64,000 bases of DNA, taken from contig NC_088102.1 in assembly GCF_036370855.1 (NCBI RefSeq), positions 39,469,835 through 39,533,834 of the forward strand, written 5' to 3'. The notes below the pieces were generated by a model. That model ran no database searches. It saw only the letters and a program-made list of their open reading frames with translations, and was not told where the DNA came from. Positions 23,555 to 36,970 of this stretch are shown piece after piece. The position numbers and the translations under genes are program-made. Every line of letters begins with the position of its first letter. The first letter of the stretch is position 1. This DNA is from Dromaius novaehollandiae (taxonomy: Eukaryota > Chordata > Aves > Casuariiformes > Dromaiidae).

Positions 23555-26500
23555 AATTTGGGGTCCTGTTTAAATGTTGCACAGCACCTAAGAGAATCCC
23601 TGTGTTAAAGTTCAAACAGGAGCAGAGAATATCCAGGGTGTTTCTGTTTGTCTTACAGCTTGAATAGCAGAGAAGAAACTCTTTTAATCACTCCTGCAGT
23701 CTGATAAAACCTTGACTAAGCTACATTCGAGTCTGGTATGTCCTCACTTAAACTTAAGACAGGAATGTGTTCAATAGGGGGGGAAAAATTGTTCTTCTAA
23801 ATAGTTCTTGCTGTTTTAAATGTTTAGTTGATGCTTTGTAATAAATCCCCTGTGTTGTCAGGACCATTTCATATAGGATTAAAGGTGAGCTTTAAGTTCA
23901 AGGAACTTGATCAAGATGTTGATATAAGCATGGTTCTTTGCCTGTGATTAAAGGAACAAACTAAGATCTGGGACTTGACAAGTTGGAAGCACATGGCAGG
24001 GGAGTGAAGGCTAGTGTCTGGGACTGAAATAGGGGAATAGGATCTAGTAAACTCACTCTCCATTTGGGAATGGAGAAGGGCTTGTGGGTATGGGAAACAG
24101 GAAGGGGAGCATACCTCGTGCGTAAGGCGTATTAATGATTGCCTGCAAGCAGTCCTGCTCTGGTCCCTTGAGGGTGATTTGCAGCCTCTGAAATAGCAAT
24201 GCTGTGGGGTGGGAATGTAGATGTGTCCCTCCTCTTTGCTTCTGGGTACTGGAGCTGTTACTGGGATCGCTGAGTGAAAGAGCATTGCTGTATACTGATA
24301 GGGTGGGAACAGGTGCTGACTACTTAAAGGACAGGCTAATACGATAGTAGAACTTGCCCTTCCCCTCAACACTGCTGCTGCACCCCAGAGCTCCAGTGAA
24401 AAAGGTAGTTTTGCTGAGTGAGAGATCCCTCAGCCTTGGAGGCTGGATGCAGCCTGCAGGCTACCAGCTGAAGACAGAAGTTACCTAAGAGTGCATGAGA
24501 TGGCAGTAGTCTCTTGCTGTTTTCTCTAGTCTTCAGTTCATTTTGCGCTGCTTATTTATAGGCATTAAATGTCTGAAACAGAATTCGTGATAATTGCTGT
24601 ATTGATTTGCAGAAGCATATGCTTGCCACACAAGAATTCTTACGGAGGAAGAGGGAGGCAAGAGTTAGAGGAATGATGCTATCTGTGAGCTGCCTTGGCA
24701 CTAGCTGTGCAGTCCACGCTCCTAAAAGATCTTGGAAGGGAAAAAGCTCATTTTTTGGCATTGTCTCCTCTCTATTCTCAAGTGCAAGGAGCTAAATCTT
24801 ACAGGAGATCATGGATGAGACTTTCAAACTGAAAGACTCAAGCAGACTGAAAGATTCAAACTGATAGAGATGACTCCTGATAAACCATATTCAGGCTGAC
24901 TAAAGATGAGAGTAATTAAAACAGCCTTTGTGATGAGCATTATTTGAAGTTTTTTTCTACAGTCAGGAAATACCTCCACAGTTAAATGTTCCCTGCGACT
25001 CTTGTGCTGGACTTTGATTTGACCTGATACCTCTTCCTTTACTGTTCTCCCTGCTGTCAGCTGTTTAAAGCTGTCACAATCTTTCCTGATGCTCAGTTTC
25101 TTTAATGCAAGTTCTTATGTGCGGGTGTGATGCTTGGTAAGCTGAAGAGTTTTGTGGATTTAGATTCTCAGTTCTCTCTAACTGAGAAACAGATGCTCTT
25201 CCACTACTTGACCTCGATGCGGGCAGAGTTTTAAGTTGCAAGGTATTTGGGGAGGGAGGATGAGTCTAGAGCTTGATGAACAGATCTGCTAATGATGCTT
25301 GTGGGAGGACTTATTCTTCCAGTCAAGCTGTTGGAAAAATCTCAAACTTTGCTTGTGTGACTTTCCCTGTTGTTGCATAACTTGTGGGGATTGCTTTCCA
25401 TACAGACACTACTAAAGAGTAATACAAATACATGGCACTCTGGTCAGTACATTTGTGGAAAAAATATGTTGCAGCAGCTTATGATCAACTGTTAAGGCTT
25501 TCAGATAGCCCCCTCATACTTGTGCAATGCAAATCTTCTATATAGTTGTGTTGAAACAGGTGGCTTGTGGCTCTTGCATCCTGTGTTCCAGTTAGGGAAA
25601 CTAGACTATTACAATGGGAAAAGCAGTGTGTTCAACAATGTTACTGCTTTCAGTGGGCAGGTCCTGGTGGAAGGCATGGGGGCACACCTTATTCCTAGTG
25701 TTTATAGGGAGGAAGAAAGCCAGTGTTAGCCTGAGTGGCAAACTTTATCAGGAAATAGACATAACGTGAGGAAGGACTATGGGTAGAGCATAGAGTGAGA
25801 TGCCCAGAGACAACTCCTAGAAGTCACAGCCTAGCTAAAGGGAACCTGTCAGGCAGGTGCCTAGCTATGCATTGCCTGCATTGATCAATCCTGGTACAAC
25901 TGTTTTCAGGGTAGCAGTTGCTATGGATGTTATCCCCATTTTATTGGGGTCCTGGCTAACAACTGCTGTGATGAAGATAAGGAATTCCAGTATCATCCCT
26001 AATCCTGAATCTATCACATGATACCAACAGCAGGAGTAGGGTTACCCCAAACCATGTGGGTATCTTTCTGCATAAACTGTTTAGCACTATGTGGGAAGAA
26101 TGGGATATTGATCACTGTGCTTTTGCCTGCAAGTAATATTTGGCTTTGGTTTCTTCTGTTCTTAAAGTAGTTTTCTGTCTAGAAATAAGATGAGGGGAAA
26201 ATAGGTTAAAAAGAATGAAGAAGCCATTCTGACTAGCTAATCCTGTGTACCTAATGAATTTGACCAAGGAATTTGGGTGAATTGTTAGCTATTGAGCAAT
26301 ATGGTTTAGCCTGTAAGATGTTGCAAAGATTGGCTACTGATTTATACTTCCTCTTACAAAAGCAACTTCCTAATTCTTGAGCTAGAAGGCAGTCTTAAGT
26401 CCTTTGCCTTGCAGGGTGCAGTTCTGGAAGAGGAACCCTGTTGCTATCTCTTTGACTTGACACAAGCACTGGACAAGAGTTTCTTTCTGCCTAGAAGTAT

Positions 26501-26555
26501 TGATCAGAGCTGCTATCATTTCATGGAATAGGTTAAATTCAGAAGGCAACAGTTT

Positions 26556-26576
26556 AAAAAAAAAAAAAAAAAAAAA
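26556..26576 (+). repeat. A21 homopolymer
   Basis: Run of 21 A in intron 1 followed by CACCCACCC and another A6. A retroposed transcript was considered, but the upstream 300 bases show no recognisable coding or RNA sequence and no clear target duplication. Confidence 0.9.
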
Positions 26577-29189
26577 CACCCACCCAAAAAACACCTCACT
26601 AATTATACTGAGTTTCTGTGAGGATGATTGTTTCGCTTGTTGGGTCAATTTCTTCTCAGTTCAAACTAGGCTTTTTTATGAGCACTTAACCACCTGAAGC
26701 ATTGCATAGCTTTCTGAACTGACAAGCTCTGAAGGTAACTTAGGTAAAAAAATGTTTGGAGCGTGTGCCACTAGTACATGGTGATCTGTGATTCAAGGGA
26801 AATGCTCTCCAACTTTGTTTCCTGCTTTTTAGCTATTCATTCAGTAACAGCTTTTTAAGGATCCATACCAACACTTTGACACTTCTGAAGAAACTTCTTT
26901 CCATATGGAAGAACATACAGCTTCTGGTCAAAGGCTTTCTCATGTAAGTTCAAGTCCATTTGCTTACTGCAAACCTGGGATTCATCCGATTTAGACTTTT
27001 AAGTGACTCCACTCTAAGACCAGTGCTCAGCTGGAGAGCTCTGAAACATAGGCAGTCCTCATACTCTGTAACAGAATCCAAGTCTGGTTATGAACATGGA
27101 GAATGATGAAATAAGGGCTATAAATCTGCATCTTGGAGCCAAATATTGCTGTCAGCCTATTTGCGTGCAAACTCTAGACCTTCCCTCCCTTAAACTCTGC
27201 TCACAGGTGTTCAAAATCTGGCTCTGGCTTTACCTATTGAAACTTTCCCTCCCTTTTACATAGAGATTAGTGATGAGTAAATTACCCTCCAAACTTCTCT
27301 AAGAAGGTTGTGTTGGGTTCCACTTACAAATGAGGAAATTCCAGTGGTGGTGGGGGGAGAGGGGGAGGAAGGGAGCTCCTTGGCAGAGACTTCACAGCTG
27401 GACCTGGAAACTTCAGTGAGTCCTAGTCCTGTGTGAGTCCTAACATAGCAGGCTCTGGCGGGGGGAAGGTAGCTGAATCCAGAAATGGATTCTTTGCAGG
27501 GCAACTTACTATTTTCAGATATTTCATATTTTCTTCAGGAAAACTTGTTTTTTCTTACTTTTTCCCACTCCTTTATATTGAGTAATGCTAATGTTCTCTT
27601 GGTGCTCTCAATATGCAGATGTAGCTATTGTGTGGTGCTTCCCAAAGATTTCTGCAAGAAACTGAGCTACTGCCTCCCTGGCAAGTGGTTTACAACTGGG
27701 TGATATCCAGGGCCTTGTTAGCAACAGAAAACAAAACCACACTTATCTTGCCATGTCAATGAAAAGTAATGGGAATAACGTCCGGTTTTGAGACTTACAA
27801 TTTGTCGTCTGGCTTGATGAATCAAGACAGGGCAACATTACACTGACTTCTCTATGGTGTGTATTCAGAAGTCCTGTAAAAACAAAGGAATATGCTGGTA
27901 CTTGAGCTGTAATCTGTAAAAGAAGATTGGGGGTTGAAGTTGATTGTCCAGTAATGGGGCTGGATTATTGAATGCAATTAGGGTTCTTCGGCGTCTAGTT
28001 AATAACTTCCTCCCTACTTGAATTCTAAATAAGCAACTGGCTAATCAGCCTGTATAGGTCTGTAACTGGTATTGGGATGAGAGGGGAAAAAGCACAGGGA
28101 GCCAGGCAAGTTGAGGATGGGAGCGGGGAGTAGAAGGAACAGTGTGGGCTGGGAATGAACCAGCAGGCTGGCATGTGAATAGGTCTGGGAGGAAGACTGG
28201 TGCATGAGCTGGTGACAGCTGTATCTGTAAGATGCTAATATACCTCCTAAAGAAATACCAGAATCTTCCAAAATGGATTATAGGAATGGTCTTACTGTGC
28301 ACAAGAGCTGGCAAAACTGTTCAGGTAGGAGGAGCAGACATGATTGTTCTGCTTTTAATATTTTTCTCAAAGGTTTTTGTATTTTCCAAATAGGTATAGG
28401 AAAAGAGGTGGTTAAATGTGTTGGACCTCCCTGAATCCTAAGAGGATTGGAATTGGAAGAGAGCAAAGGCAGAGAGAGCGAGCAAGTGTGAGGAACTGGG
28501 GGTGTCTGGATACAAGAAGATTTGAGTGGAGAAATGTGGAGTAGCTAGTCATGGCAGGAGCTGGACAAAATCAGCATGGACAAGCGTAAACTGATTCGGA
28601 GAGAATCAAAGTGGAATCTTTACAGGTAACCAAATTTTTAATTTTCAAGGGTCAGTGAAATGCTTAAAATAGGCCAGGTACAGAGCCATTTCTGGTGAAT
28701 CTACAGATCTAGTTTTTAATGCAACTTTCAGCCCAATTTCTCAAACCAAAACATTTTATATTGGGTCTCAAGTGACCTAAACTGACTCAGTATCTGCCTG
28801 GAATCCTATCAAGCAACATAAAACTAGTTTTTATAACTCCTCTCTTCCTGCTTGCATGGCTGGATTGCTCTTAAACTTGATTATCAATCCAGTTATCTCT
28901 TGCTTCCAAATATGGACCAAAAAGCTCGTCAGAGGTGGGATGATCTCTGATTCAACACTTCAAGGTGTAGGGGGTGGTTTTGTTTGTTTTTGGTGAAACT
29001 CTGACTTCTCAGTGTCTGAAACAGCTAGTGTCTGTGATGCCTCTTCTCCAGCTTGAAGAGGTTGCTGGTTGTGTGTGTGGAGGGAAGGTCTTTTACTGTA
29101 GAATATGCTTTTCAGCTAGAAGCTGACTGAGAGGCTGTGGCCCTTGCTACTTCTGACTTTGTCTTGCCACTGTTTCAGTAGTACTGAGC

Positions 29190-29224
29190 TTTTTTTTTTT
29201 TTTTTTTTTTTGGGGGGGGGGGGG
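29190..29224 (+). repeat. Composite homopolymer T22-G13
   Basis: Twenty-two T run directly into thirteen G and then AAGGAATG. Located in intron 1. Same order and same G count as two other composite tracts in this window (reverse strand at 35413, + strand at 38497). Confidence 0.92.
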
Positions 29225-32200
29225 AAGGAATGACCTCGGCCTAGGCCTTTGTTGCTATCTATAGACTTTTTTTTTTTAAACAGTGGGTAGGGTCTGTAGC
29301 ACTTTAGCTGTACTGAGCATTGAACGAGTTCTCCTGAGACTTGTTTGAGCAGGGTGAGGGAGCATGATTTGCTAGTGTCTTGCTTCTTGTTTAGGTGGGG
29401 AGAAGGTCATGCTGTAACTCCTGCATGGGTGGCTATGGCAGATAAGGGGAAAAGTGGTTATTGATGCTTCATGCTCCTTGTTCCCTGCCCATGTATTAGC
29501 TTGCCAGCTATACTGCTTATGTGATAGCACACCACTTGAGGGTAAGCAGCCCACCCTTCTGTTGTGCTGCTCAGTGAAAAGCAAGCCCTGTTTAATCTTC
29601 TTCCTGGTGCCATTTTATTCTTTCTGGGCTCATCTTCATATAGGCCTTAGTTCAGGCTGCTGGAAAAGTAGGTGATATTCTTTGAGAAGAACCACCTTGA
29701 TTACTTTGGTCAGATGAAATCAGGCCCAGCAGTCTCTTATGCTGTAGAAGGTGTTAAGAATGGGAACTGCTTAACCCTGTGCAGGTGATGATCACTGTAC
29801 TCTTTCAGGTGTGGTGATATGTGCACTGCTTGCATTTCATAATCTGAAGAAGCCACAAAAAAGTGTACACAGGAGCTGGTAGCAAAGACTTGAAACAAGT
29901 CTGTCAACTAAAAATGTATGTTTTGGTCTTTGTCCACTGAGAAATCTGACCAGTGAGACTTGAGGATGTTTATACTGAGGCCAGGTCTTAGACCAGACTG
30001 AAAGAGATCCAGAAAATCTGAGGAATCCAGATAAAGCCACAGCTGTTCTGCCACAGCTTTCTCAATAACATGCCCTGAAAAGGAGGATGAGAGAGTGCAA
30101 TAATCTTGCCAATTATCTGTGTCAAAGACTTATTGTGCAAAGGTCTTGTATTTGCTTATATTAACAAATTGATACTCTGTCCCCTTCTGGGAGGCAGGCT
30201 GCAAAAACAGACCAATGTGTGCTAGGTTTTTCTTTTAGCTGCTGCTGGAGACATGAATACAAGCAGTAGCACTAAATTAGCTGAGCACTTCCAGAACACC
30301 AGTAAGTGCAAATGGAGGGAAGTTAACCTGAGATTTCTGTGTGAATTTGGGCTAGGGGTAGCAAATAACGTGAAAGGAGTTAACAGTCCTGGACAGGACA
30401 GCTCATCTATGGAGAAACCATAGAGGCTTAGAGCTTGTCACCAAGAGCCTGGTAGTTGCACTGAAGGTGAACTGAAGTGTTTAAGGTGAAATACTGTAGA
30501 GCTAGACATGCTCTAAAGCTTAATTCCACAGAGAATAAGGAAACTGTAATGTCTGTCTCTAGCAACAAGGAATCAGCATGAGCCTTCAGCAGTTCCTCAC
30601 CAGAAGTGTGAAAAATAGTTCAGTGTAGTTGGGATCAGCCTCTCCTGGAAGGGGGAAGTAAACAGATGCTAAAATAAGCAGCTCTACAGCACAATATGTT
30701 GTGAGAAAGCTCTCAACCTGAGAGTGAACAGCCTGTATAGAGATCAGTCACTCTAATGTCTTTCTGCTGCGATGTGGGGATTGAGTGCCTGTATAACATG
30801 GTGGGTTGGGGGGATGGGGAGCAATAGCGTGAGAAAGGGATTCTGTATCTTGCTGGGGGAACTCATACCAAAGACCTGGGGCAGTATCAAGATACTTTTA
30901 AGGCATTTCTTCTTTGAAGGCACCTCTTTTGTGCTTCCCTCACATATACTAAACACTGAAAACTTCTGGAGTCTTACAGCAGTGACTCTGACAGCTCAGT
31001 GGTGTTCCTCATAGCACCTTACTAGGACAAGCTCTGCCAGAAACAGCATACAAACATGCCTGTCACTTCAGTACTGAAAATACTCTTAACTACTGCAAAA
31101 AATGTCATGTTAATGTAATAGTCAGCAGATAGTGATAAGTTGCAACATCTTACTCACAAACCATCAAAACACAGGAGACCTCTACTTGAAGCTAGAAAAC
31201 CCTGCACATTAACAACTTGCTAGTTTGAAGTGGTGTTGTCTAGTTTGAATCGGCAGTAAATGGCACGGCTGTAGCTGTAGTAATACTTGACTTCCCCCCT
31301 CCTCCAAGTTTGATAATCAGCAGCTATATTACTGCTGCAAGTTTGAAGAGAGACGCAAGTAACTGTAAAGGAATCCTGTCTGCAGAGATGGAAAAATGTA
31401 TTTACTCCTCAGTGTATACAGTAACACTTTTCTGAATGTTGTCTATTGCTGAGGACAGATGACAAAATTAAAGCTAGCCTTGGAGCGGCTAACAAGGATC
31501 CTTCATTCTTGCCTCACACAAGCATTTGATCTTAGAACTCTATGTAGCTCTTGCTGCTCCTGAAGCAGCTAGTGCATACATGTTGTCTGTCATGGGAAGC
31601 TTTTTGTTTGTTTAGATCATATTAATGTGACTTTTTGAGGTGGGAGTGGGGAGCAGGTAGTAAGGTGTCATACTGGCAGAACTGAAGATCATATCCAGAG
31701 TCTTCTGTACACAGCAGGTTCCTCTAGCTGGGGTCCAAAAAGACTTCAGTTGTGGGGCAATCTCTTCTGCTACTGCCTGTGCTGTCCCAGAAGAAAGCTT
31801 TGACGGCCCAACAGTCCAAAGAAGTATTGTCCAGCACTTCACACAAAGGACTGAGCTCTGCGGATGGCTACCCCTACAAAACTGAGGGAAGCATTTGGCT
31901 TAAGTTTAAGTGGAAAGAAGAGAAATACTGTAAACACTGTAAAATACAATGCAAACAACAGCAGAACAAAGCAGTAAAACAGACTCCCTTGAGGACTTAG
32001 GGGGGAAGTTTGCTTTTTCTGACTTTTGACAGGAGTTTCAATTTTGTTTTGCATGTGTTTTCCTGGTTCTTTCCCTCTTGCTCTGAATTGCTAGCTGGCT
32101 TATTTCTTTTCTTGGTTAACAAAGCTATTTTTGCATTCTGTATTTAAACCTTTCCTTAGACAAAAAAGGCATATTCTGGGTCACTGCAGAATCCACTGAG

Positions 32201-33631
32201 GTGGGTTTGGAACATGAAGCAGTGAGTGTTAAGAAGCCAAGCCTGGGATCTTTGCCAAAAAATCAATCTACTGGAGCATGATTTTGAAGAGTCTCTGCCT
32301 TGCTTGCAGAAGCAAGAGTTAAGACTTCTAAGTGGCATCTCTTTGAGTGTTGTCATTTGACTTCTAACAAAGCTGAGTCTCTAAAACTGCCTATCTGCAA
32401 ATCGGACATTGTTAACTTTAGTGTCCAATACCTGTGTGTGATTTTAGAGGAATAACTGTGTAAATGAGGGCAACCTCCTTTGTTACTCCGTCTAGCTGAT
32501 GGGTCCAGGACCCAACTCTGAGTAGCTCTCTGGAAATGCCAAGGTAGACTTTTTTAATAGAAGGAGATGTGTCAAGATGGTTAATGTCCCCCAGATCGAA
32601 GTAGTAATAGATCTTCAGAAGCTTTAAGAAACTAAAGTGTTGATAACAGTACGTATGAAATAAAATAGAATGTGGAGAACACCCTGCTACTCTGAGCAGC
32701 CACCTCTCTCACCCAGAGTTTCCTTTGGTTAAGGATCATGTGAGGGTAAGCATATGGTTTAGAAAGGTGAACTCTTTAATGTTCACAGTACCCTCCTTTT
32801 CCAATATCCCTTCTGTGCAATGGAATTTTAGTCTTGGCATCCCATTAGTGTACCTCTACTGATGGGCAGCCAGCCCTTGTTTGGTTTTCAGGTAATGAGC
32901 TCAGCTATTTCTAATATCTACTTCTTGGTTCTGCTGTTGGCAGCATCAGCAACAACCATAATGAATGGCAACCTTCCATTAATAAAGCTGTGAGACAAAT
33001 TCAGGAAAGGGTCTTAAACTGTTGCTCTTGAGGAACAATAGTAATTCCCCTAGAACTGGTGGGGACCTAGGAAATAAATACAGGAGAAGGGGAGGATGAT
33101 GGTAGATCACACAGCTGGATCTAAGTAAGTGAACTTCCATCTTCTATCACTTCAGGAGCCTAGAACTGAGGGTCCCTCAACTTGTCCATTCTGTCTACAG
33201 TACTCAAGCCTTCACAAATATGGAAGAGGCTTACAGAGGCTGACCTCATAGTCAATCCTAGAGTTAGCATTAGATTAGGCCCAAGAAAATTTTCTTTTAT
33301 AGCTGCTTTCTGTAAGTGGCTAAACTTTGCATGTGAATGCACATAACTCTGCAGAGCCTGGAGTTGGCATTTAGTTATTTATACAGTGGAAAGTAAGAAA
33401 GCAGGTTTCTAAATCTCTGCAATGTTTAAAGGGAGTTGGGGGCAAGCAGATTTGCTCCAGATTGTGAAGAATATATGCAATGGTTCAAAGCGCTCATGAA
33501 CATGAGAACCTTTGTGTAGAGACAGGGAACACTTTCCCAGAAATCTTGCTGGAGATATTTGCCTTTGTTAAAGTATACACCTGATAATACTGCAACCCTG
33601 CTGTTTTCTTGAGCTATTTTTTGAGAGAATA

Positions 33632-33651
33632 TATCCCATTATAGTGGGATA
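33632..33651. repeat. 20-bp near-perfect palindrome (TATCCCA...TGGGATA)
   Basis: TATCCCA is followed by TTATAG and TGGGATA. The central TATA is itself self-complementary, leaving a single mismatched pair (T opposite G) in a 20-base palindrome. Intronic; no associated feature seen. Confidence 0.75.
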
Positions 33652-35412
33652 GCTGACTCTTCACCCTCTAGTGACAGCATGAAGTGTGATCCCTTTACAG
33701 TTGCTGGAGAAGAACAGCCTCAACTATAATTATGAAAAACTAAAATAAGGAATATGATTACCCAGGGGAGACTGATTTGGCATGAGCTATACAGCATGAT
33801 ATTTTGAACTCTGAGTTATGCTGAATAAGCAGAGGACTCCCTAAACCAGAAAGATTGGATGAAGTTATTAAACAATACAACTTAAAGACAAGATTCTACC
33901 TTTATGGCAATGGAAGTTTTGCTGTGGTTTTCTTTTGGATGAGGAATTCACTGCCTGACTATGCAAACATCTGTATTTTCTATCTGGTTCAACATGTATA
34001 GTAGCAAAGCTAATGAGAAGAAGTACTCCAAGTTAAACATGCCTTCTCTTGTCAATGTGTTTGACAAACTAAATCGAATCTCAAATTTGTTCTAGGCTTG
34101 CATGTCATCTTGGCTGCAAAAATAATCTTTTGACTAGGAAAATGAGCTTTGACAGAAGCTGAAGTAATGTTATTTCAAAGGAATTAAATCAGTCTCCACC
34201 TCAATGTTGCCAAACTTACTAGAACAGTTTAGAAGATTTGTGCTAGAAATGTCTTCAGCTGAGACTTCTATTCTGTGTTTAAAGCTTTGATTTTCTCCAT
34301 GGTTCAGTTGATCAGCATACTGATCTATGGTACAACTTACATGATGCTTAGACAAGCTGTATGTTATAAACTTGAAGTAACTTTTATAAAGTTGTTGTCA
34401 GTAAGTAGAATAAAAATCCCGTGAAAGAAAGGAATTTTTTGTTTAAAAAAAAGAAAATAAATTTTGTCCTTGATGTGTGGCATTTTTCTTACAAGTCATC
34501 TGTAGCTAAACAGTTGTGCCTGTTGCATGCACTTATATCCTAAAAGCAGTAGAGAGATCATTTTGCAGGCTCATTCACTCACTGTAACAGCTTTTCCTTG
34601 TCCTGAAGAAAACCGTCAGAGGTTCTCTGACACTAGGTTAAATTCTAAGAACTTTTCCTGAACCATTTGTTGTAGTTCAGGTGGGCTCCTCAAAGGGATT
34701 CAACAAAGTTGCTCAAGGACGTAGTACTTAATCCTCTAAAATCCGAGTACAGCTTTTCCATCCTATCTGAGGACCAGTTTGTGAAGAAAAACACGAAGTA
34801 CTTTGTAGCTAGAAGTCAGCTAGCAGATGAAGTGCAATAGCTGAGCACTCTCCTCCCTTGGAATGTTTTATATAAAATGAAGATTGAGGGAGAGCAGGAG
34901 GGGAAGGAGAATCACCATAGGAAAATAAGGTTTCTCGCCTGTAAGGGGAGGAACTTGTCTTGAACTGAAGTCATAAAAATACATAAATATGATTTGCCTG
35001 CTTTGTGGTATGATTCCATATGTTTGTCCAGCCTCCTCCATCCTCAAGCACAGGCTCTGTGCTTTGAACCTATTCTTGTTTGCACAGCTGGGGGCCTGGA
35101 GTTGAAACATAAGTGGTGCTTTAACTTAAGCAAGACTCTTCACTTTGCAGGTGTGATGACTCAAGGAATAAAAGTATTGCAATATCCTTTCCACAAGACC
35201 CTCCAATCTGGGGACAGAGATGAACCCTTCTTAAATTTGACACTTAACACCTAGGCAAGGACTGGAACTAGCTAAGATGCAGGCCTTTGAGTAACTTCAC
35301 TTTAAAACTGCTTCCTGTCCAGGTGTGAATGAAATATAAACTTATGAAAGCTTCCTAAAAGGGAATAGTAAAGTAAATCACCCTTCCCCCTGTGTGGTGC
35401 TCCTTCCCCCTT

Positions 35413-35448
35413 CCCCCCCCCCCCCAAAAAAAAAAAAAAAAAAAAAAA
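35413..35448 (-). repeat. Composite homopolymer C13-A23 (T23-G13 on the minus strand)
   Basis: Thirteen C followed by twenty-three A, preceded by CCCCCTT. Read on the minus strand it is T23-G13-AAG, matching the layout of the 29190 tract. Confidence 0.92.
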
Positions 35449-36879
35449 TCTCTCCTAGAAAGCTAGCTCTGAATTTTTTTTTCCCCCTAAAGGGGTTCTG
35501 AGGCTGCATTGGCACCTTTAGGACTGAGGCCAGAGACCCTCGTTGGCCAGTGGGAGTGGTTCTGGCTGGCTGATATCTATCTGCATGTGGGAGACTGCAA
35601 GCCCTAATAGACCTATCTCTGCCAGAGTTTCTAAGGTTTTCAGACTTTTTTCTGCATTTACAGAAGCCCAGCATTTCAGGTCTCTGGCTAAGAGCAGTAT
35701 CTTTGACACCTTTGAGGACTGCTATGCTTCTGATTCTATGGCAGGAAACTTGGCTGCAGTCCTGAACCATGGCTGAAGCTGAAGTTCTTGGGCTTTGTAG
35801 GCTCCTTGCCATGGGGCTGTGAGTCTAGATGTGATTAAACTGGGGCTCAGCTCCAGCTCCCTTGCAGGGCACCTGGAACCTCCAGTGTGTCTGGCTGCAC
35901 CCATTTGGAGTCTGAAAGCAAGGCAGAAGACCGTAAGATTAAAACTAGGAAATGTGAAATGTTGCTTTCTGACAAGAATGAAAACATTCAGAAGTTTATA
36001 GCCTCTTCTAATGTATAAAATGGTATAGCTTTCCTGGGGATAATATTTGTACTCAAGCTAGGCTAGTCTGAGTGCTTAGACAACTGACTGGGTGAACTGT
36101 GCAATGTGAACATACCTAGGTTGATCACTTTTTTAAAAGATATATTCTAAGGGTATTTAAACTCAAAGGCTGTTATATTTTGGAACAAGACATTGTACAT
36201 GCTGTTCCCTTCCTGGTTTTATTAGGCAGCAGCTTGTGCTACTAATCTGAAGTGAAGCTATAAAATAGCTGAGGCACCTCTGTTGTGATCTGTGGTGGAC
36301 CCCGTCTTTTGGTTTTGTTTCTTAAAAGACTTCTTCCAATTTCTCACGTTCATGTCACTTGTGTCCCTCACTCCCTCTCTCCCCTGAAGTTTTGCCAAAG
36401 CACTTTGGAACTGCAGTGCCTTGGCCATTCCTTGTTGCCCCCATCACAAAGAGCTATGCTGTTCTGTTTGTGCCTATAATGTACCCAGATGGTGAATAGA
36501 ATGAATGACCACCAAGCTCATTTTCACTTGTGGGGTCAGACCTTTCTCTGCTAAATAACACAAGTGTTCCCAGCTGCTGTGCAGCTGCAGGGAGTCTGCT
36601 TTCCTTCACAGGCATTAAAAACCCTTTAATCAGTGTTTGTTGTTTGTCAGCAGTGGTGTTGAGGTGTGGAGAAAAAGAACAGATATGCTTTGTTGACGAA
36701 GTTAACTTTATTCTGACCTCCTATCTTTCCTTTTTCTCTTCAAGTCTGAAGAAGCAAAAAGTAGTTTGGGAAGCGGGTACTGCAAGCACCTGTGTAAATG
36801 TATGTACTAAAGCAAGGGGCTTATGTTCTTATACAGATACAGAGTTTGACATGAAGGGATGCTCTGAGAGCTGCATTAG

Positions 36880-36970
36880 ACGGGATGCTCTTCAGGGCAG
36901 GGACACTTAAACTGATTGGTGTAGGAGCTGTGCAGGGTGCCTTAATATACCTTCTACTATAATACAAATT
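36880..36970 (+). mobile_element. Tail fragment of an ancient MIR/CORE-SINE- or L2-like repeat
   Basis: GATGCTCTTCAGGGCAGGGACA, then a decayed middle with AGCTGTGCAGGGTGCC, then CTATAATACAAATTCAA. This resembles the 3' tail shared by old amniote SINE/L2-type repeats (pattern: GTAAGCTCTT-GGGGCAGGGACTG ... TACAGCGCCTAGCACA ... AATACAAATAAT). It is heavily diverged, the borders are approximate, and the comparison is from memory. A related element in reverse orientation lies at 47461-47690. Confidence 0.45.

Noticed and set aside
23911..24372. 153-residue minus-strand open frame, one of the longest in the introns
   Set aside because: No signal peptide, domain or repeat pattern. Composition resembles random translation, and no splice-compatible neighbours or promoter were seen.
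25931..25950. MIR-like phrase TTATCCCCATTTTA
   Set aside because: Flanks do not continue into a MIR core or head, so it is too short to call.
26300..26580. Possible processed pseudogene upstream of the A21 tract
   Set aside because: The preceding sequence matches no gene I recognise and lacks a clear target-site duplication. AGGTTAAATTCAGAAGG only loosely recalls a reversed CR1 end.
36530..36910. 126-residue + strand open frame in intron 1
   Set aside because: No recognisable domain, and its end overlaps the SINE-tail relic. Considered a chance frame.
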